Assembly (NCBI RefSeq): GCF_963169125.1
Contig: NC_084802.1
Coordinates: 13,950,896 to 14,014,895, forward strand
Source: Humulus lupulus
Lineage: Eukaryota > Streptophyta > Magnoliopsida > Rosales > Cannabaceae
Direction: 5' to 3'
Length of the DNA stretch: 64,000 nt
Shown: positions 45,833 through 56,583 of the stretch, one piece after another
How positions within the stretch are numbered: position 1 is the stretch's first letter
Layout: each line of letters opens with the position of its first letter
Program-made: the position numbers and the translations under genes
Notes under the pieces: generated by a model
Databases searched by the model: none
What the model was told of the DNA's origin: nothing
Seen by the model: only the letters and a program-made list of their open reading frames with translations

Positions 45833-48800
45833 TCATTGATAATATCTCTTCAAATGGATGGCGTTCCAAGTCCGTGGGACTACCCCTCCATCAAGGCGAG
45901 CTAACTTATAAGTTCCCTCCTTAATGACCTCGATGACTTGATATGGTCTTTCCCAGTTCGGTCTCAAGACTCCATCTTTGGGATCTTTACCGGCCAAGAA
46001 AACTCTCCTGAGGACCAGGTCGCCAACGTTAAAGGCCCGATTTTTGACTTTTGAGTTGAAATAGAGAGTGATCTTCTGCTGATAATGTGCGAGCTGGAGC
46101 TGAGAATCTTCTCGTCTTTCATCAACCAAGTCTAAAGAACTGCAAAGTAGCTCGTGGTTGCGATCCTGGTCGTATGACTGGACCCTATGCGAAAGCACCT
46201 TAATTTCTACGGGGAGGACTGCTTCACTTCCAAAGGTCAGGGAGAAAGGAGTATGACTCGTAGGAGTTCGATGCGAGGTCCGGTATGCCCAGAGAACCTG
46301 GGGGAGCTGCTCTGGCCAGACCCCCTTCGCTTCATCTAGTCTCTTCTTGAGGCTCGCCTTGAGAGTCTTGTTGACAGCCTCGACCTGGCCGTTCGCCTGA
46401 GGATAGGCCACGGAGGAGAAACTTTTCACAATTCTGTACCTTTCGCAAAATTCGGTGAACAGGTCGCCGTCGAACTGAGTTCCATTGTCAGAAACGATCT
46501 TCTTGGGCAGCCCGAATCGGCAGATAATGTTCTTAACCACGAAGTCAAGGACTTTTTTGGAAGTAATCGTTGCCAAAGGTTCTGCCTCAGTCCACTTTGT
46601 AAAGTAGTCGATGGCTACCATGGCGTAACGGACCCCGCCTTTTCCAGTAGGGAGGGCGCCAACCAAGTCGATGCCCCAAACTGCAAACGGCCATGGGGAA
46701 GAGATCATCTTCAGCTCGACTGAGGGAGCTCGGGCAACTGTGGCGAATCGCTGGCACTTGTCACACTTCTTCACATATGAGATCGAGTCTTTGGACAGAG
46801 TTGGCTAGTAATAACCTTGCCTCAGGACCTTTAAGGCCAAGCTTTGCCCCCCAGTGTGATCTCTGCAAAAACCCTCATGCACTTCCTGCAGGATGGCCTG
46901 TGCTTCGCCTGGAAGAACACATCGTAGGAGAGGTAGGGAGTGCCCACGTCGGTATAACACCCCATCTTCTATAGTGTACATGGGAGCTTGATACAGAACT
47001 CGTTGCGCATCAATATGCCCTTCAGGTAGCTTTCCCTCGACGAGATACTCAAGGATGGGAGTCATCCAGGTCGGCCTGGCGTCAATCATCTTGACCTCCG
47101 CCCTGGCTTCCTCTATACTTGGTTTCTCCAAGAATTCTACCGGCACTAACCCCAAGGTTTCCGTCTCACCAGAGGTGGCGAGCTTGGCGAGAGCATCTAC
47201 GTTAGCGTCCTGTTCCCGAGGTATCTGCTCGATCGAGCCTCGCCCGAATGCGGACACCTCAAATTTTGCCTTTGCTAGGTAGGCAGACATCTTGGGTCCC
47301 CCTGCTTGATATTCGCCCAGAACCTGGTTTACCACGAGCTGGGAGTCACTGAAGCACTGGATGGAGCTGGCTTTCAGCTCCTGGGCTATCCTCAGCCCGG
47401 CCAGCAAAGCTTCGTACTCGGCCTCGTTGTTGGAGGCCTTGAATCCGAACCTCAGCGCCGAGTGGAATCTATGTCCTTCAGGGGATATCAAAATGATTCC
47501 AGCCCCGGAGCCGTTCTCGTTGGATGAGCCATCCACGAATATCCTCCACGATGCCTGGGCCGAGGTGACCTGGGGTGAGTCTTCTGCAGGATCCTCCCGG
47601 AATCCTGTGCACTCAGCTACAAAATCGGCCAGGGCCTGACTCTTTATAGCAGTTCGCGGAGTGTACAGAATCTCAAACTGGCTGAGCTCGATTGCCTACT
47701 TTAACAAGCGTCCCGATGCTTCAGGTTTTTGCAAAACCTGCCTTAAAGGCTGATCGGTCATGATGTGTACTGAGTGGCACTGGAAGTACGGCCTGAGCTT
47801 TCGCGAGGCCGTGATTAGGCAAAACGCCAATTTCTCCATCAACGGGTACCGGGATTCAACTCCGAGAAGTCTCTTGTTGATGTAGTAGACTGGCTTCTGA
47901 ATCCGGTCTTCTTCCCGGACCAATACGGCGCTAGATGCATCCTCCGTGACAGCCAGGTAGAGAAAAAGAGGCTCTCCTGCTTTTGGTTTGGACAGTACGG
48001 GTGGCTCAGTCAGATGTGCTTTCAGGTCGAGGAAAGCGCTTTCACACTCTTCTGTCCACTCGAACTTCTTGTTTCCTCAGAGCAGGTTGTAGAATGGCAA
48101 ACACTTATCGGTGGACTTGGAAATAAACCGATTGAGGGCTGCCACTCTTCCTGTCAGGCCTTGGACATCTTTTCGCGACCTGGGTGAGGGAAGCTCGAGC
48201 AACGATCTGATCTTGTCGGGGTTCGCCTCGATTCCGCGGGTATTGACGATGAAACCCAAGAATTTTCCCGATGCGACTCCAAAAGTGCACTTCTGTGGAC
48301 TTAGCCTCATGCCATACTCCCGTAGTATCTTGAAGCATTCATTCAGGTCGGAAACATGGTTATCGGCACTCTTGGACTTGACTAGCATGTCATCGACGTA
48401 CACTTCCATGTTTTTTCCGATCTGGTTTGCGAACATTCTATTCACCAACCTTTGATACGTAGCTCCGACGTTCTTCAACCCGAAGGGCATGACTTTGTAA
48501 CAATACACGTTAGTCGGGATCATGAAACTGGTGTGCTCCTGGTCCGCCGAATTCATGGCGAGCTGATTGTAGCCTGAGTACGCGTCCATAAAGGACATGA
48601 GCTGGTGCCCCGCCGTGGCATCCACCAACTGGTCAATCCTTGGAAATGGAAAAAAATCCCTGGGGCATGCTTTATTCAGGTCGGAGAAGTCAATGCAGGT
48701 CCGACATTTCCCGTTGGGCTTCAGGACTAGCACGGGGTTAGCGACCCATATTGGAAACTTGGCTTCACGGATAAAGCTGCATTTCTTGAGCCGGGCTACC

Positions 48801-49019
48801 TCTTCCTCTAAGGCTTCAGCCCAGGTTGTTCCTAGGCGTCTCTGCTTCTGGGACTTCGCAGGAACGCTTTCATCCAGATGTAGTGTGTGCATGATGACAC
48901 TCGGGCTGATTACCACCATGTCCTCGTGTGACCACGCAAACGCATCTAGGTTATCCCGCAAAAATCTGATAAGCTCTGCCTTCCTCTTGCTGCAGAGGTT
49001 TTTCCGAGCTTGACCATCC
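45833..49019 (-). pseudogene. pol: pol of element D: RT, RNases H, integrase
   Basis: One continuous frame broken by only three stops. RT: SFMDAYSGYNQLAMNSAD, VMPFGLKNVGATYQRLVN, and YVDD at 48389-48400. The first RNase H is degenerate; the archaeal-type RNase H begins MDGSSNENGSGAGIIL at 47536 and has SNNEAEYEALLAGL and SDSQLVVNQVL. Integrase: HHCC finger (CDKCQRF near 46765), [52 protein letters not shown], and NWERPYQVIEV near the end. Stops at 48077-48079, 47696-47698 and 46805-46807 each replace a Trp that is conserved in A. Apart from these the protein looks full length. Confidence 0.93.
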
Positions 49020-52000
49020 GTGATGGGTTCTGCGGATCAATGTTTACTTCCTCGAGCTCCTCAATATCTTGGAGCTCGGATCTGTCCTCGCCTATTTAGG
49101 GGTCAATATCCTCACTTAAGACGACATTTTCCCCTTCAGCGCTTTGAGGTTTTTCAATCTCAGGACCAGCCAAGGGGTCCCGAGATTCCTCTTCACCACT
49201 TTGGATGGCCATTGTCAGCTGCTCGGGTTTCGATTTTCCCTTCATGGAAATGCTGTAGCATTCCCTGGCAGCGAGCTGATCGCCATGGACAGTGCATATT
49301 CCCATGGAAGTAGGGAATTTCATCGCGAGGTGGCGGATGGAAGTGACGGCCTCACAAGCTATGAGCGTAGGTCGTCCCAAAATTGCGTTGTATGCAGCGG
49401 AGCAGTCGATAACCACGAACTCGAGGAGTTTTGAGACTGTTCGAGGTCCTTCTCCCAGGGTGATCACCAGCTCGATCGTCCCTATGGCCGCCGATCCTTC
49501 TCCCGAAAAACCATACATCATCATGGAGGTCGCCTTCAGCTCGGCGACAGTCAAACCCATCTTTTCTAAAGTGGACCAGAATAGGAGGTTCACCGAGCTC
49601 CCATTGTCGATCAGCACCCTCCTAACCTTCCGATTAGCGAGCTAAACTGCTACGACCAGAGGGTCATTGTGCGGGAACTGAACATGGCCCGCATCATCTT
49701 CTGTAAAAATGATCGGTTGCTTCTCCAATCGCTGTTGCTTTAGTAGGCGCTGCTCCGGGACGAACTCTTCTCCATTGTGCGCCTTAAGTTCGTTCACGTA
49801 CCTCTTTTGGGCACCCCTGCTCGTGCCAGCCACATGTGGACCTCCAGAGATGGTGGATATCTCCCCTCCTATCACGGGAGGAGGGACGTCCTGATCTATT
49901 CGAGACCCGGGCTGACGGGCCGGGACTTCCAGAGCAGGTCGACTTGCTGGAACCCTGTTCCGCGCGTACTGAGCCAAGGGGCCGGCTCGAATGAGAGTCT
50001 TAATCTCATCTTTCAGATGCCTACAATCATCAGTATTGTGGCCAACATCGTTGTGAAAACGGCAAAACTTGGAGGTGTCTCTCTTCCCCTTCTGGTGCTT
50101 CAATGGCTCCGGCCTCTTCCAGGGGAGGCGAGTAGAGTTAGCTAGGAAGATATTCTCCCTAGACTGGGTGAGCTCTGCATAAGTCACGTAGACGGGCTTG
50201 AACTTTTCTATGGACTTATTCTTCTTTTGGCCGTGCTGGTTGCCTTCACCATTCCCCTTTCTTTTGCTTCCACCGAGCTGATTGTTCTGTGTGACGTTTT
50301 GGGTCGCTACCATGACCTCCGTCCCCACTCCAGCGGGCTGATCAGGGACCTGGCTGGTTCCTGCAGCTTCGGCTTCGGCTTCCTCCAAGTTGATCCATTC
50401 CTGGGCCCTGTTGAGGAATTCGTTAACCGAGCTGACTCCCTTTCTCTGTAAATCTTTCCAGAGAACCCCTCCGACGAGGATTCCACTTCTCATGGCCATG
50501 AGCTTGGAGCTATTATCCGCGTCTCTGGCCCGGGCAGCAACATTCGCAAATCTGCTCAGGTAGGCCTTCAGAGTTTCACCGGGCTGCTGCCTCACGTTAG
50601 CCAGAGAGTCGGCTTGGACGCGGGCAGCCTGGGAGGCTCGGAATGCCCTTTTGAAGTCAGCCGAGAAAGTTTTCCAGGAGCTGATCGACTGTCTTTTACC
50701 TTGCTTGAACCACTGCCTGGCAGGTCCAGTCAGTGTGGAAGGGAATATCAAACATCTCAGCTCGGGGCCAATGTTGTGGGCCATCATCAGGGTGTTAAAC
50801 ATCCCTAGATGATTCGACGGATCTCCGTCTCCATTGAACTTAGACAGGTGCGGCATACGGAAACCAGGTGGGTAAGCCGTTGCTGCTATGCTGGGGGTGA
50901 AGAGCTCCATCTCGTCCCCTGAATCATATTCATCTTTTTCTTTTTCTGATAGGAGTTTCCTCAACAGCTCCTCCATCTGGGCCAGGCGCTCGAGGGTTCG
51001 GCCCTGGTGTCCTTGGTTATTCTGAGGCTGTTCAACAGCTCCAGATCCATTGTACATATTTGGTGGGTTATTGCCCCTCCTATCTTGAGATAGGTTATTT
51101 GGGGCATTCCCGCCATTACGTACTTCGGACAAGGCCCCCCCTGAACGAGCATGGCTGTCTCCTCCTGCTCGCTCCCCTCTATGAGAGTTAAGGCCATCTC
51201 GCAGGTCGCCCCCTAGGTGGCTTGTGGTCTTTGTGCCGAGCTCAGGCGCTGGCGCAGGTCTTCGCCAAAGAGGTCACTCCGGCGACTACCGGTCCAGTAG
51301 CTCCTGTTAGATAGGCTCGGAGTTTGCCTCTGGTGGTGAGGACCTGGGCTTTCCCTCGGCGCCCATCTATGTCGGGGAGGTCCAGCTGATGGTGGGCCTC
51401 TCCTACTACTTCCATAGGCTGGAATATCTCGGACGGGCCGAGGAGGAGATGAATATTTGATCAGAGATGGAGGATGCCTGACCGGAGAGGCGATCTTAGT
51501 TCTGTCAGGACGGATGAGGTTAGGTGGGGGCCTCTCGGCCCTGCCAACCTGCGGGTCCCGCGCCTGGCGATCTGGATGAGGCGCAGGATGGCTGTTGGGG
51601 ACGGGCTGATGCTGCGAGCCCTCCCCGGACCTCTTCCTGGAATTTCCCCGAGCTCTCCTGGGCGCGCCCGAGGCTGGTTGGGAGCTAGGAGTCGAAGTTC
51701 TGACCGAACGACTGTACTGCTGTTGTTCGACTCTAGGCATTTCTCCGAAGTTTGCTTCTCGATGGTGCGATGAAGGAGTGGATTTGGCTGTCGGAAGTCT
51801 GTCCGAGCGGCTATGCCTGGACCGATTACCCCGGCGAGACTTAGGAGCCTTGCCTTGCCTTTCTCCGACGTTAGCGTCGATGGTGAGAGGGGGTAGTCGG
51901 GCCAGCACATCCTTGATCTGCTGGCTAGCTATTGCTAGTTGGCTCCTCAACTGAGCGTTCTCCATCTCCACCACACTGTAATAACATGGGTTCGGATTAG

Positions 52001-52163
52001 GTGGCCAGGGCGCCGAACTTCCAGTATCATCTTGGCCCGCCCGCTGCTTGCCGGGCCGCTGTTGGACTTCAGGAATTTGTTCACCAGGGATGGTAGTATG
52101 ATGAGCCTCTTGCCCATCATGTTGTTCCGTCTCGTTACCGTGTTTGGATCGGGTAGTCACCAT
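49020..52163 (-). pseudogene. gag: gag-pro of element D
   Basis: Starts at ATG 52161-52163, about 30 bases from the primer site. The N-terminal part (52163-51213) has a coiled-coil-like VVEMENAQLRSQLAIASQQI and an Arg/Pro-rich tail with SPVRHPPSLIKYSSPP. A frameshift near 51150 leads into the Gag core (ELRCLIFPSTLTGPARQWFK; RQQPGETLKAYLSRFANVAA). A CHHC knuckle (FCRFHNDVGHNTDDC) lies at about 50025-50070. Protease has VLIDNGSSVNLLF near 49600-49625, after a TAG (49642-49644) for a conserved Gln. A TAA near 49096 and a one-base shift end the frame before pol. No clear AT-hook, unlike A. Confidence 0.92.
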
Positions 52164-52193
52164 AGTTGGATTGCGACAGCACTAATCGAACTT

Positions 52194-52215
52194 GCTCTCA
52201 ATGAAAGCACCAAAC
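52194..52215 (-). other. Primer-binding site region of element D
   Basis: TGGTGCTTTCATTGAGAGC on the minus strand directly after the LTR, identical to B and G despite unrelated LTRs. Confidence 0.72.
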
Positions 52216-52969
52216 TGTTGACGCGGTTCTTCGCCAACAGGTAATTAAGAAAAGAAGAGAAATGGATTAGTGCTTAGGTTGAACCGAAATAGATAAATGA
52301 TCTTAGAAATGAAATGGTGACTCAGAATACGTTTTTTAAGTGGTTCAAAGGTTAAAATCCTTCTACTCCACTAGTCAGTATTATTGCTATATACTGGGTA
52401 TTTGATTACAGGGTATTTCTTACAATCTAGAATCCAACCCCTATTAACTCCCAAGGTCTTCATATTTATAGGAGAAGGCACCTGGGAGTTGGTAAGAAGG
52501 TCATCCCGTGACCTTCTTACCTATCATGTCAACTCTGTGACATTCATGATTAATTCCTAAACTTGACACATAAGTGTGGTCAAATCAATAGGTAAGGGGA
52601 TAACGGGCCGCACGGCCCAACCCAATCGTGGGTGTCTAAATACGCACATTCCTGCTGCGTGTCCAAGAAGTCAGGGGTATATTAGACACGTGATGTCTGA
52701 TATGTGCACGTTTATCTTGCGTGATTGACTTTATAAAAGGTCTCAGCCTCCAACTCCAGCTCGTACCACGAGCTGGATGCTTACCTCGACTTGCTGCCTT
52801 CGAAGTTCAGATCCAGTCCTTGAGCAATCTTGGCAAGCCCTTAGGTTACCTCGAGCTAAGGAGGTAGGACCTTACGATGGCAACTCTGGTCTTGGGGATG
52901 TCCACGTGGTAGTCATGATTAGGCCGTATCTCAGCCGCTAATCATCCCGTGGGAAAATTAGGGCGTACA
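52216..52969 (-). repeat. 5' LTR of element D (754 bp)
   Basis: Pairs with 40701-41455. Minus-strand TATA box TATAAATA at 52463-52470. Followed by target duplication ATGGT. Confidence 0.96.
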
Positions 52970-53830
52970 ATGGTAATTTCTTGGATCTTCCATTCTGTTT
53001 CTCACACTATTTCTAAAAGTATTATGTTTAAGGATACTGTTACAGCTATGTGGCAAGACCTTTCCCATCGATTCATTCACAGCAATGGTCCCTATATATT
53101 CCAACTCCGGGAATTAGCTACAATCCTCAAAAAAGGAGACCAAGATGTCAATACTTACTTCACAAGACTCAAGGTTCTATGGGATGAATTTGGAAAAGTC
53201 CACCCCACTGTCGTTTGTACATGTGGTGCCATGGAAAAACTCCAAGATTTTTACAATCTTGATCAGGTTCTTTAGTTTTTAACTTGGCTTAATGATACCT
53301 ACCAACCAATCTGTCACACCCTCTTGATTGATCATCTTCCCAACATTTCCAAAGTGTTCTCTATGGTCATTCAAGAAGAATGACAACGATCCCTTGGCTC
53401 CACCACTTTGCCTACCATTGCAGTTGCAACCCTCCCTATAGTTACTCATAACTCTACAAACCTGCCTCCTCACACCAAGAAGCCATGTCCCTTATGCACT
53501 CATCGCAACAAACCATGGCAATTAATTGACAAGTTGTTCTTCTTTCACTTGTTTCCCCCAGGATATGGAGGTAACCGAAAGCCCCAACACAAGCTCAAAG
53601 CAACTATCAACCAAGGTTCTTCTGAATCTCACACTACGGTAGAACCAGATCCTTCCCTTTTGACAACCTAATGTCAACTTCTGATCAGCCTATTCACTCA
53701 ACATCTAAACAAAGAAGCCTCTACTTCGGCTACAACTTCTACTCCTGCTACTAATTTTATTGGTAATATATTTCCATATAAATGGATAATAGATAGTGGG
53801 GCTACCCATCATATATGTTTTCATAAAGCG
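52970..53830 (+). pseudogene. gag: gag and protease of element E, second piece
   Basis: Resumes with MVISWIFHSVSHTISKS and TAMWQDLSHRF, followed by LRELATILKKGDQDV and FTRLKVLWDE, the copia Gag core. The zinc knuckle is damaged: CPLC is present but the His and last Cys are lost, before FFFHLFPPGYGG. Protease active site WIIDSGATHHIC is at about 53783-53818. Stops near 53273, 53382 and 53670. It is cut at about 53816-53850 by element F. Confidence 0.85.
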
Positions 53831-55444
53831 TGCTTTTCTTAGTCTCTGTCTGTCAGGAGTCTCGAACAATTCCTTCTTGCGTTTGCAGTCGATGGTTGCA
53901 CCATGCCGTGCTAGCCAATCCATGCGTAGTATTACATCAAAGTCCTTGATCACCAGTTCTATCAGGTCTCCTTCTAGTTCTATGTCCTCAATCTTGATCG
54001 GTACGCCTCGTACTGTCCGTGATGATAGAACTACTTTGCCCGAAGGCAACTCAGTTACAAACCTAGTTCTAAATCTTTCACAAGGTTTGTCTAGTTTTTC
54101 TATCATTCCTAACGAGATATACGAATGAGTGGCTCCCGAATCAAATACTACATAGCATAAGTTATTGAGGATAGAAACTTGACCTGTGACCACCTTATTG
54201 CTAGCATCAGCCTCTCCTTGGGTTAAAGTAAAAACCCTAGCAGGAACCATCTTGTCGTCTTTCTTTCCTTCTGGCTTGCGCTGAGGACAATCTCTTTTCC
54301 GGTGTCCTTCCTGACCACAGCTAAAACATTTCTTTGTGTTTGCGCGGAATTCTCCAGGATGCTTCTTCTGACACTTAGCACATGGCGGGTATTCCACGTA
54401 ACCCGACCTATTTCCCCCATTATTCGTACGTGCCCTCTTATCGCTGTTGAATTGCTTGTTATCCGGATGTCATCTTTTCTGGCCGTTACTGCTGTTGCTG
54501 GACTGATTGTTGTCATTATGGTTGTTGTTCCGACTGGTCTGAGGTTGATTATGCTATCTTGGTTCAGGCTTACTGGCTTCCTCTTTACTTACATTAGCCT
54601 GCAACCTCTCTACTTCTATTGCCGTCTCAAGAACATCGGCATATGTAGTATTCCCCGGGTTTGCTAACTTAACCCCCATCTCGATTTTTGGTTGAAGTCC
54701 TCTAACAAATTTGTTCACCCTCAGAAAATCGGTTGGAACCATCTCAGATGCAAATTTAGCTAAGCGGTCGAACTGACGAGCATACTCTGCCACTGATAAA
54801 GTACCTTGCTTCAAGTTGGCGAACTCCTCAACTCTCGAAGTGAGTACAACCGAATTGTAGTACTTCTTGTGGAATAGCTCTACAAATCGAGTCCATGTCA
54901 TGGTGGAAACATCATGCGATTGCTGGACTAAGTCCCACCATATCCTGGCACCCTTCTTGAGCAATGATGAGACGCAGGATATGCGGTCCGCATTACTGAG
55001 ATTCATGTGCGTCAGAATCGGTTCCACATTCCTTAGCCACTCTTCTGCCTCAAAGGGGTCTGTAGTCCCTTCGAAGTTTGGAGTGTGCTGTTTGCGGAAT
55101 CTCTCATACATTGGCTCCATGTTCGGTACGGAATATGGCGCGTAGTTCGTCACTGGCCATCCCCCATATGGACCAACTTGTTGGGGTGCTGGGGCCATTT
55201 GTTGTGGCTGCGGCTGCGGCTGAGGCTGAGGCTGAGTCTGCACCTGTTGACGTTGTTGCTGCAAAAGTTCCTCGACTTGTTGTCGCAGTTTGGCAATCTC
55301 CATAGTGTTTTCAGCTGGCGGTGCCGGCGCGTTGCGGCGGGCAGTAGCACACACTCCCCTTCTGCGAACTGGAGGGGCTTCATTGGTCGCTGGAACATCG
55401 TTGGAGGCGTTTTCGTTGGTGCGTGCAGATCTTCGAAGCGACAT
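53831..55444 (-). pseudogene. gag: gag and protease start of element F
   Basis: ATG at 55444. An Arg-rich N-terminus, a Gln/Pro repeat, then the chromovirus Gag core FRKQHTPNFEGTTDPFEAEE, MTWTRFVELFHKKYY and FANLKQGTLSVAEYARQFD. After a stop at 54554 and a frame change near 54480 the zinc knuckle CFSCGQEGHRKRDC (54287-54328) follows, and then a protease with VVFDSGATHSYIS (D at about 54140) and VILRMDWLARHGATIDC. The reading ends at RLRKARF near the left break. DSGATHS plus the DWLARHGATIDC motif is typical of Tekay/Del-type chromoviruses. Confidence 0.88.
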
Positions 55445-55960
55445 CGTAGCAGAGTTCTAACAGTTAAAAGAAACATGTTAGAACATTACCTAATAGGCTC
55501 TAAGGCAAAAACTTATTCTAAGACAAACATATCTCGGACCTATTTATTACGACTTCTTATGAAAAATTATACAAGTCTCCTTTATTATTAAAGTGGATTT
55601 CTATACTTAGAAAAACAAGCCATCTTTATTTTCTAAGTTTGTTTCTAATTATCCTATATGACTTAATTCTCAGGCTCGAAACTCATCTTTGTTCCAAAGT
55701 TAGCCATATTGAGGGAGGGCTGGGATCAGTAAAATCGTTCCCACTACTATGGCCCCCTAACTCTCTATAAGGAAGCTTGGTTCATTGATTTGTATCCACC
55801 CTCACCGAACTTAGTCATTATTTATTATGATTGCGAAAATAAAATCAAACTCATACATGATAATAAAATAACATGATATTAATTTGGAAAAAATAGTTTT
55901 TCACTTATTACAATCATAAAACAAACATTAAGTAAAACAAACAATGAAAAACTAACTATT
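55445..55960 (-). other. Spacer between the extra ORF and gag of F
   Basis: 516 bp without an open frame. On the minus strand a pyrimidine tract and TTAG acceptor-like site lie about 12 bases before the gag ATG, so gag may be reached by splicing. Confidence 0.4.
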
Positions 55961-56428
55961 CTAAAAATTCGGATCTTCTACATCGGATCCTTCATCTAGC
56001 ATATCATCATCTATCTCTTCATAATCGTCGTTATCATGTGCATCAAAATGTCCTCTAGGAAGGTTTGTGAAAATCCTATGTTTTTGCTCATTTGTAAACT
56101 GAAATTCTAATTTTGCAGTGAACCTAACTAAGAGGAAGTAATACCGCATTGCTACTAGCAGTTCGTCTTCATCATCCATTGTTTCCCATATTTCTTCTAA
56201 GGCTGCTATTACAGGATGAAAATCTTTAAATAGTCTAATTACTAATACATATTGTTCCGTTGCTCTCATCATAATTTGCTTAGATTCTTGAAGGTGACCT
56301 ATCTCTTTGTGGAATAAAAGCAATCTTCGAGTGATTCTTTCTAGTGCTCCTATGGTGTTTCTTGGTTCCCTTATTCTTTTTAAAGCCTTAATGGCTCGGA
56401 AATCCTCATTGCTTAATGCTCCGTTCAT
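55961..56428 (-). CDS. 155-codon ORF of unknown function upstream of gag in F
   Basis: Starts at ATG 56426-56428 and ends at 55961 with no interruption, in an element whose gag is already broken. I do not recognise a domain. The protein is predicted to be largely helical (LERITRRLLLFHKEIGHLQ, FKDFHPVIAALEEIWETMDD), with RFTAKLEFQFTNEQKHRIF, and ends in a strongly acidic tail (DDYEEIDDDMLDEGSDVEDP). No signal peptide or membrane segment. It lies between the primer site and gag, where chromoviruses usually have no gene. A likely 79-bp intron precedes its ATG. It may be an element-specific accessory protein, a captured host sequence, or an upstream ORF controlling translation. Confidence 0.6.
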   Translation of the reverse strand: MNGALSNEDFRAIKALKRIREPRNTIGALERITRRLLLFHKEIGHLQESKQIMMRATEQYVLVIRLFKDFHPVIAALEEIWETMDDEDELLVAMRYYFLLVRFTAKLEFQFTNEQKHRIFTNLPRGHFDAHDNDDYEEIDDDMLDEGSDVEDPNF

Positions 56429-56434
56429 ACTTAA

Positions 56435-56513
56435 CTGAAAACATAAATACTAAAAATCGTTAGCTATACACATAAGCAAAATAACTATAACTTAAATACT
56501 TACTTGGCGGTCA
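56435..56513 (-). other. Predicted leader intron before the 155-codon ORF (79 bp)
   Basis: Minus strand GTAAGTATTT at the start, AT-rich body, TTTATGTTTTCAG at the end, seven bases before the ATG. Both sites are strong consensus matches. Confidence 0.5.
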
Positions 56514-56569
56514 GATTCGGAGCTTTTGAGTGTGTGTATCGAGGAGAACTTCATGCGAAGGAACCGTTG

Positions 56570-56582
56570 TCTCTGATACCAA
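56570..56582 (-). other. Primer-binding site of F
   Basis: TGGTATCAGAGAC on the minus strand, two bases after the LTR end; initiator tRNA-Met type. Confidence 0.85.
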
Positions 56583-56583
56583 C

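Larger units (their letters stand above)
40701..52969 (-). mobile_element. Element D: near-complete Tat-type retrotransposon with antisense gene
   Basis: 12.27 kb, flanked by ATGGT (40696-40700 and 52970-52974) within the gag of E. On the minus strand: 5' LTR (52969-52216), primer site, gag-pro, pol, tandem repeats, the antisense gene, polypurine tract, 3' LTR (41455-40701). The two LTRs are 754 and 755 bp and differ at roughly two dozen positions by eye, so this is one of the younger insertions. It is a different family from A/B/G (the LTRs are unlike) but shares the primer site and protein architecture. Confidence 0.96.
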
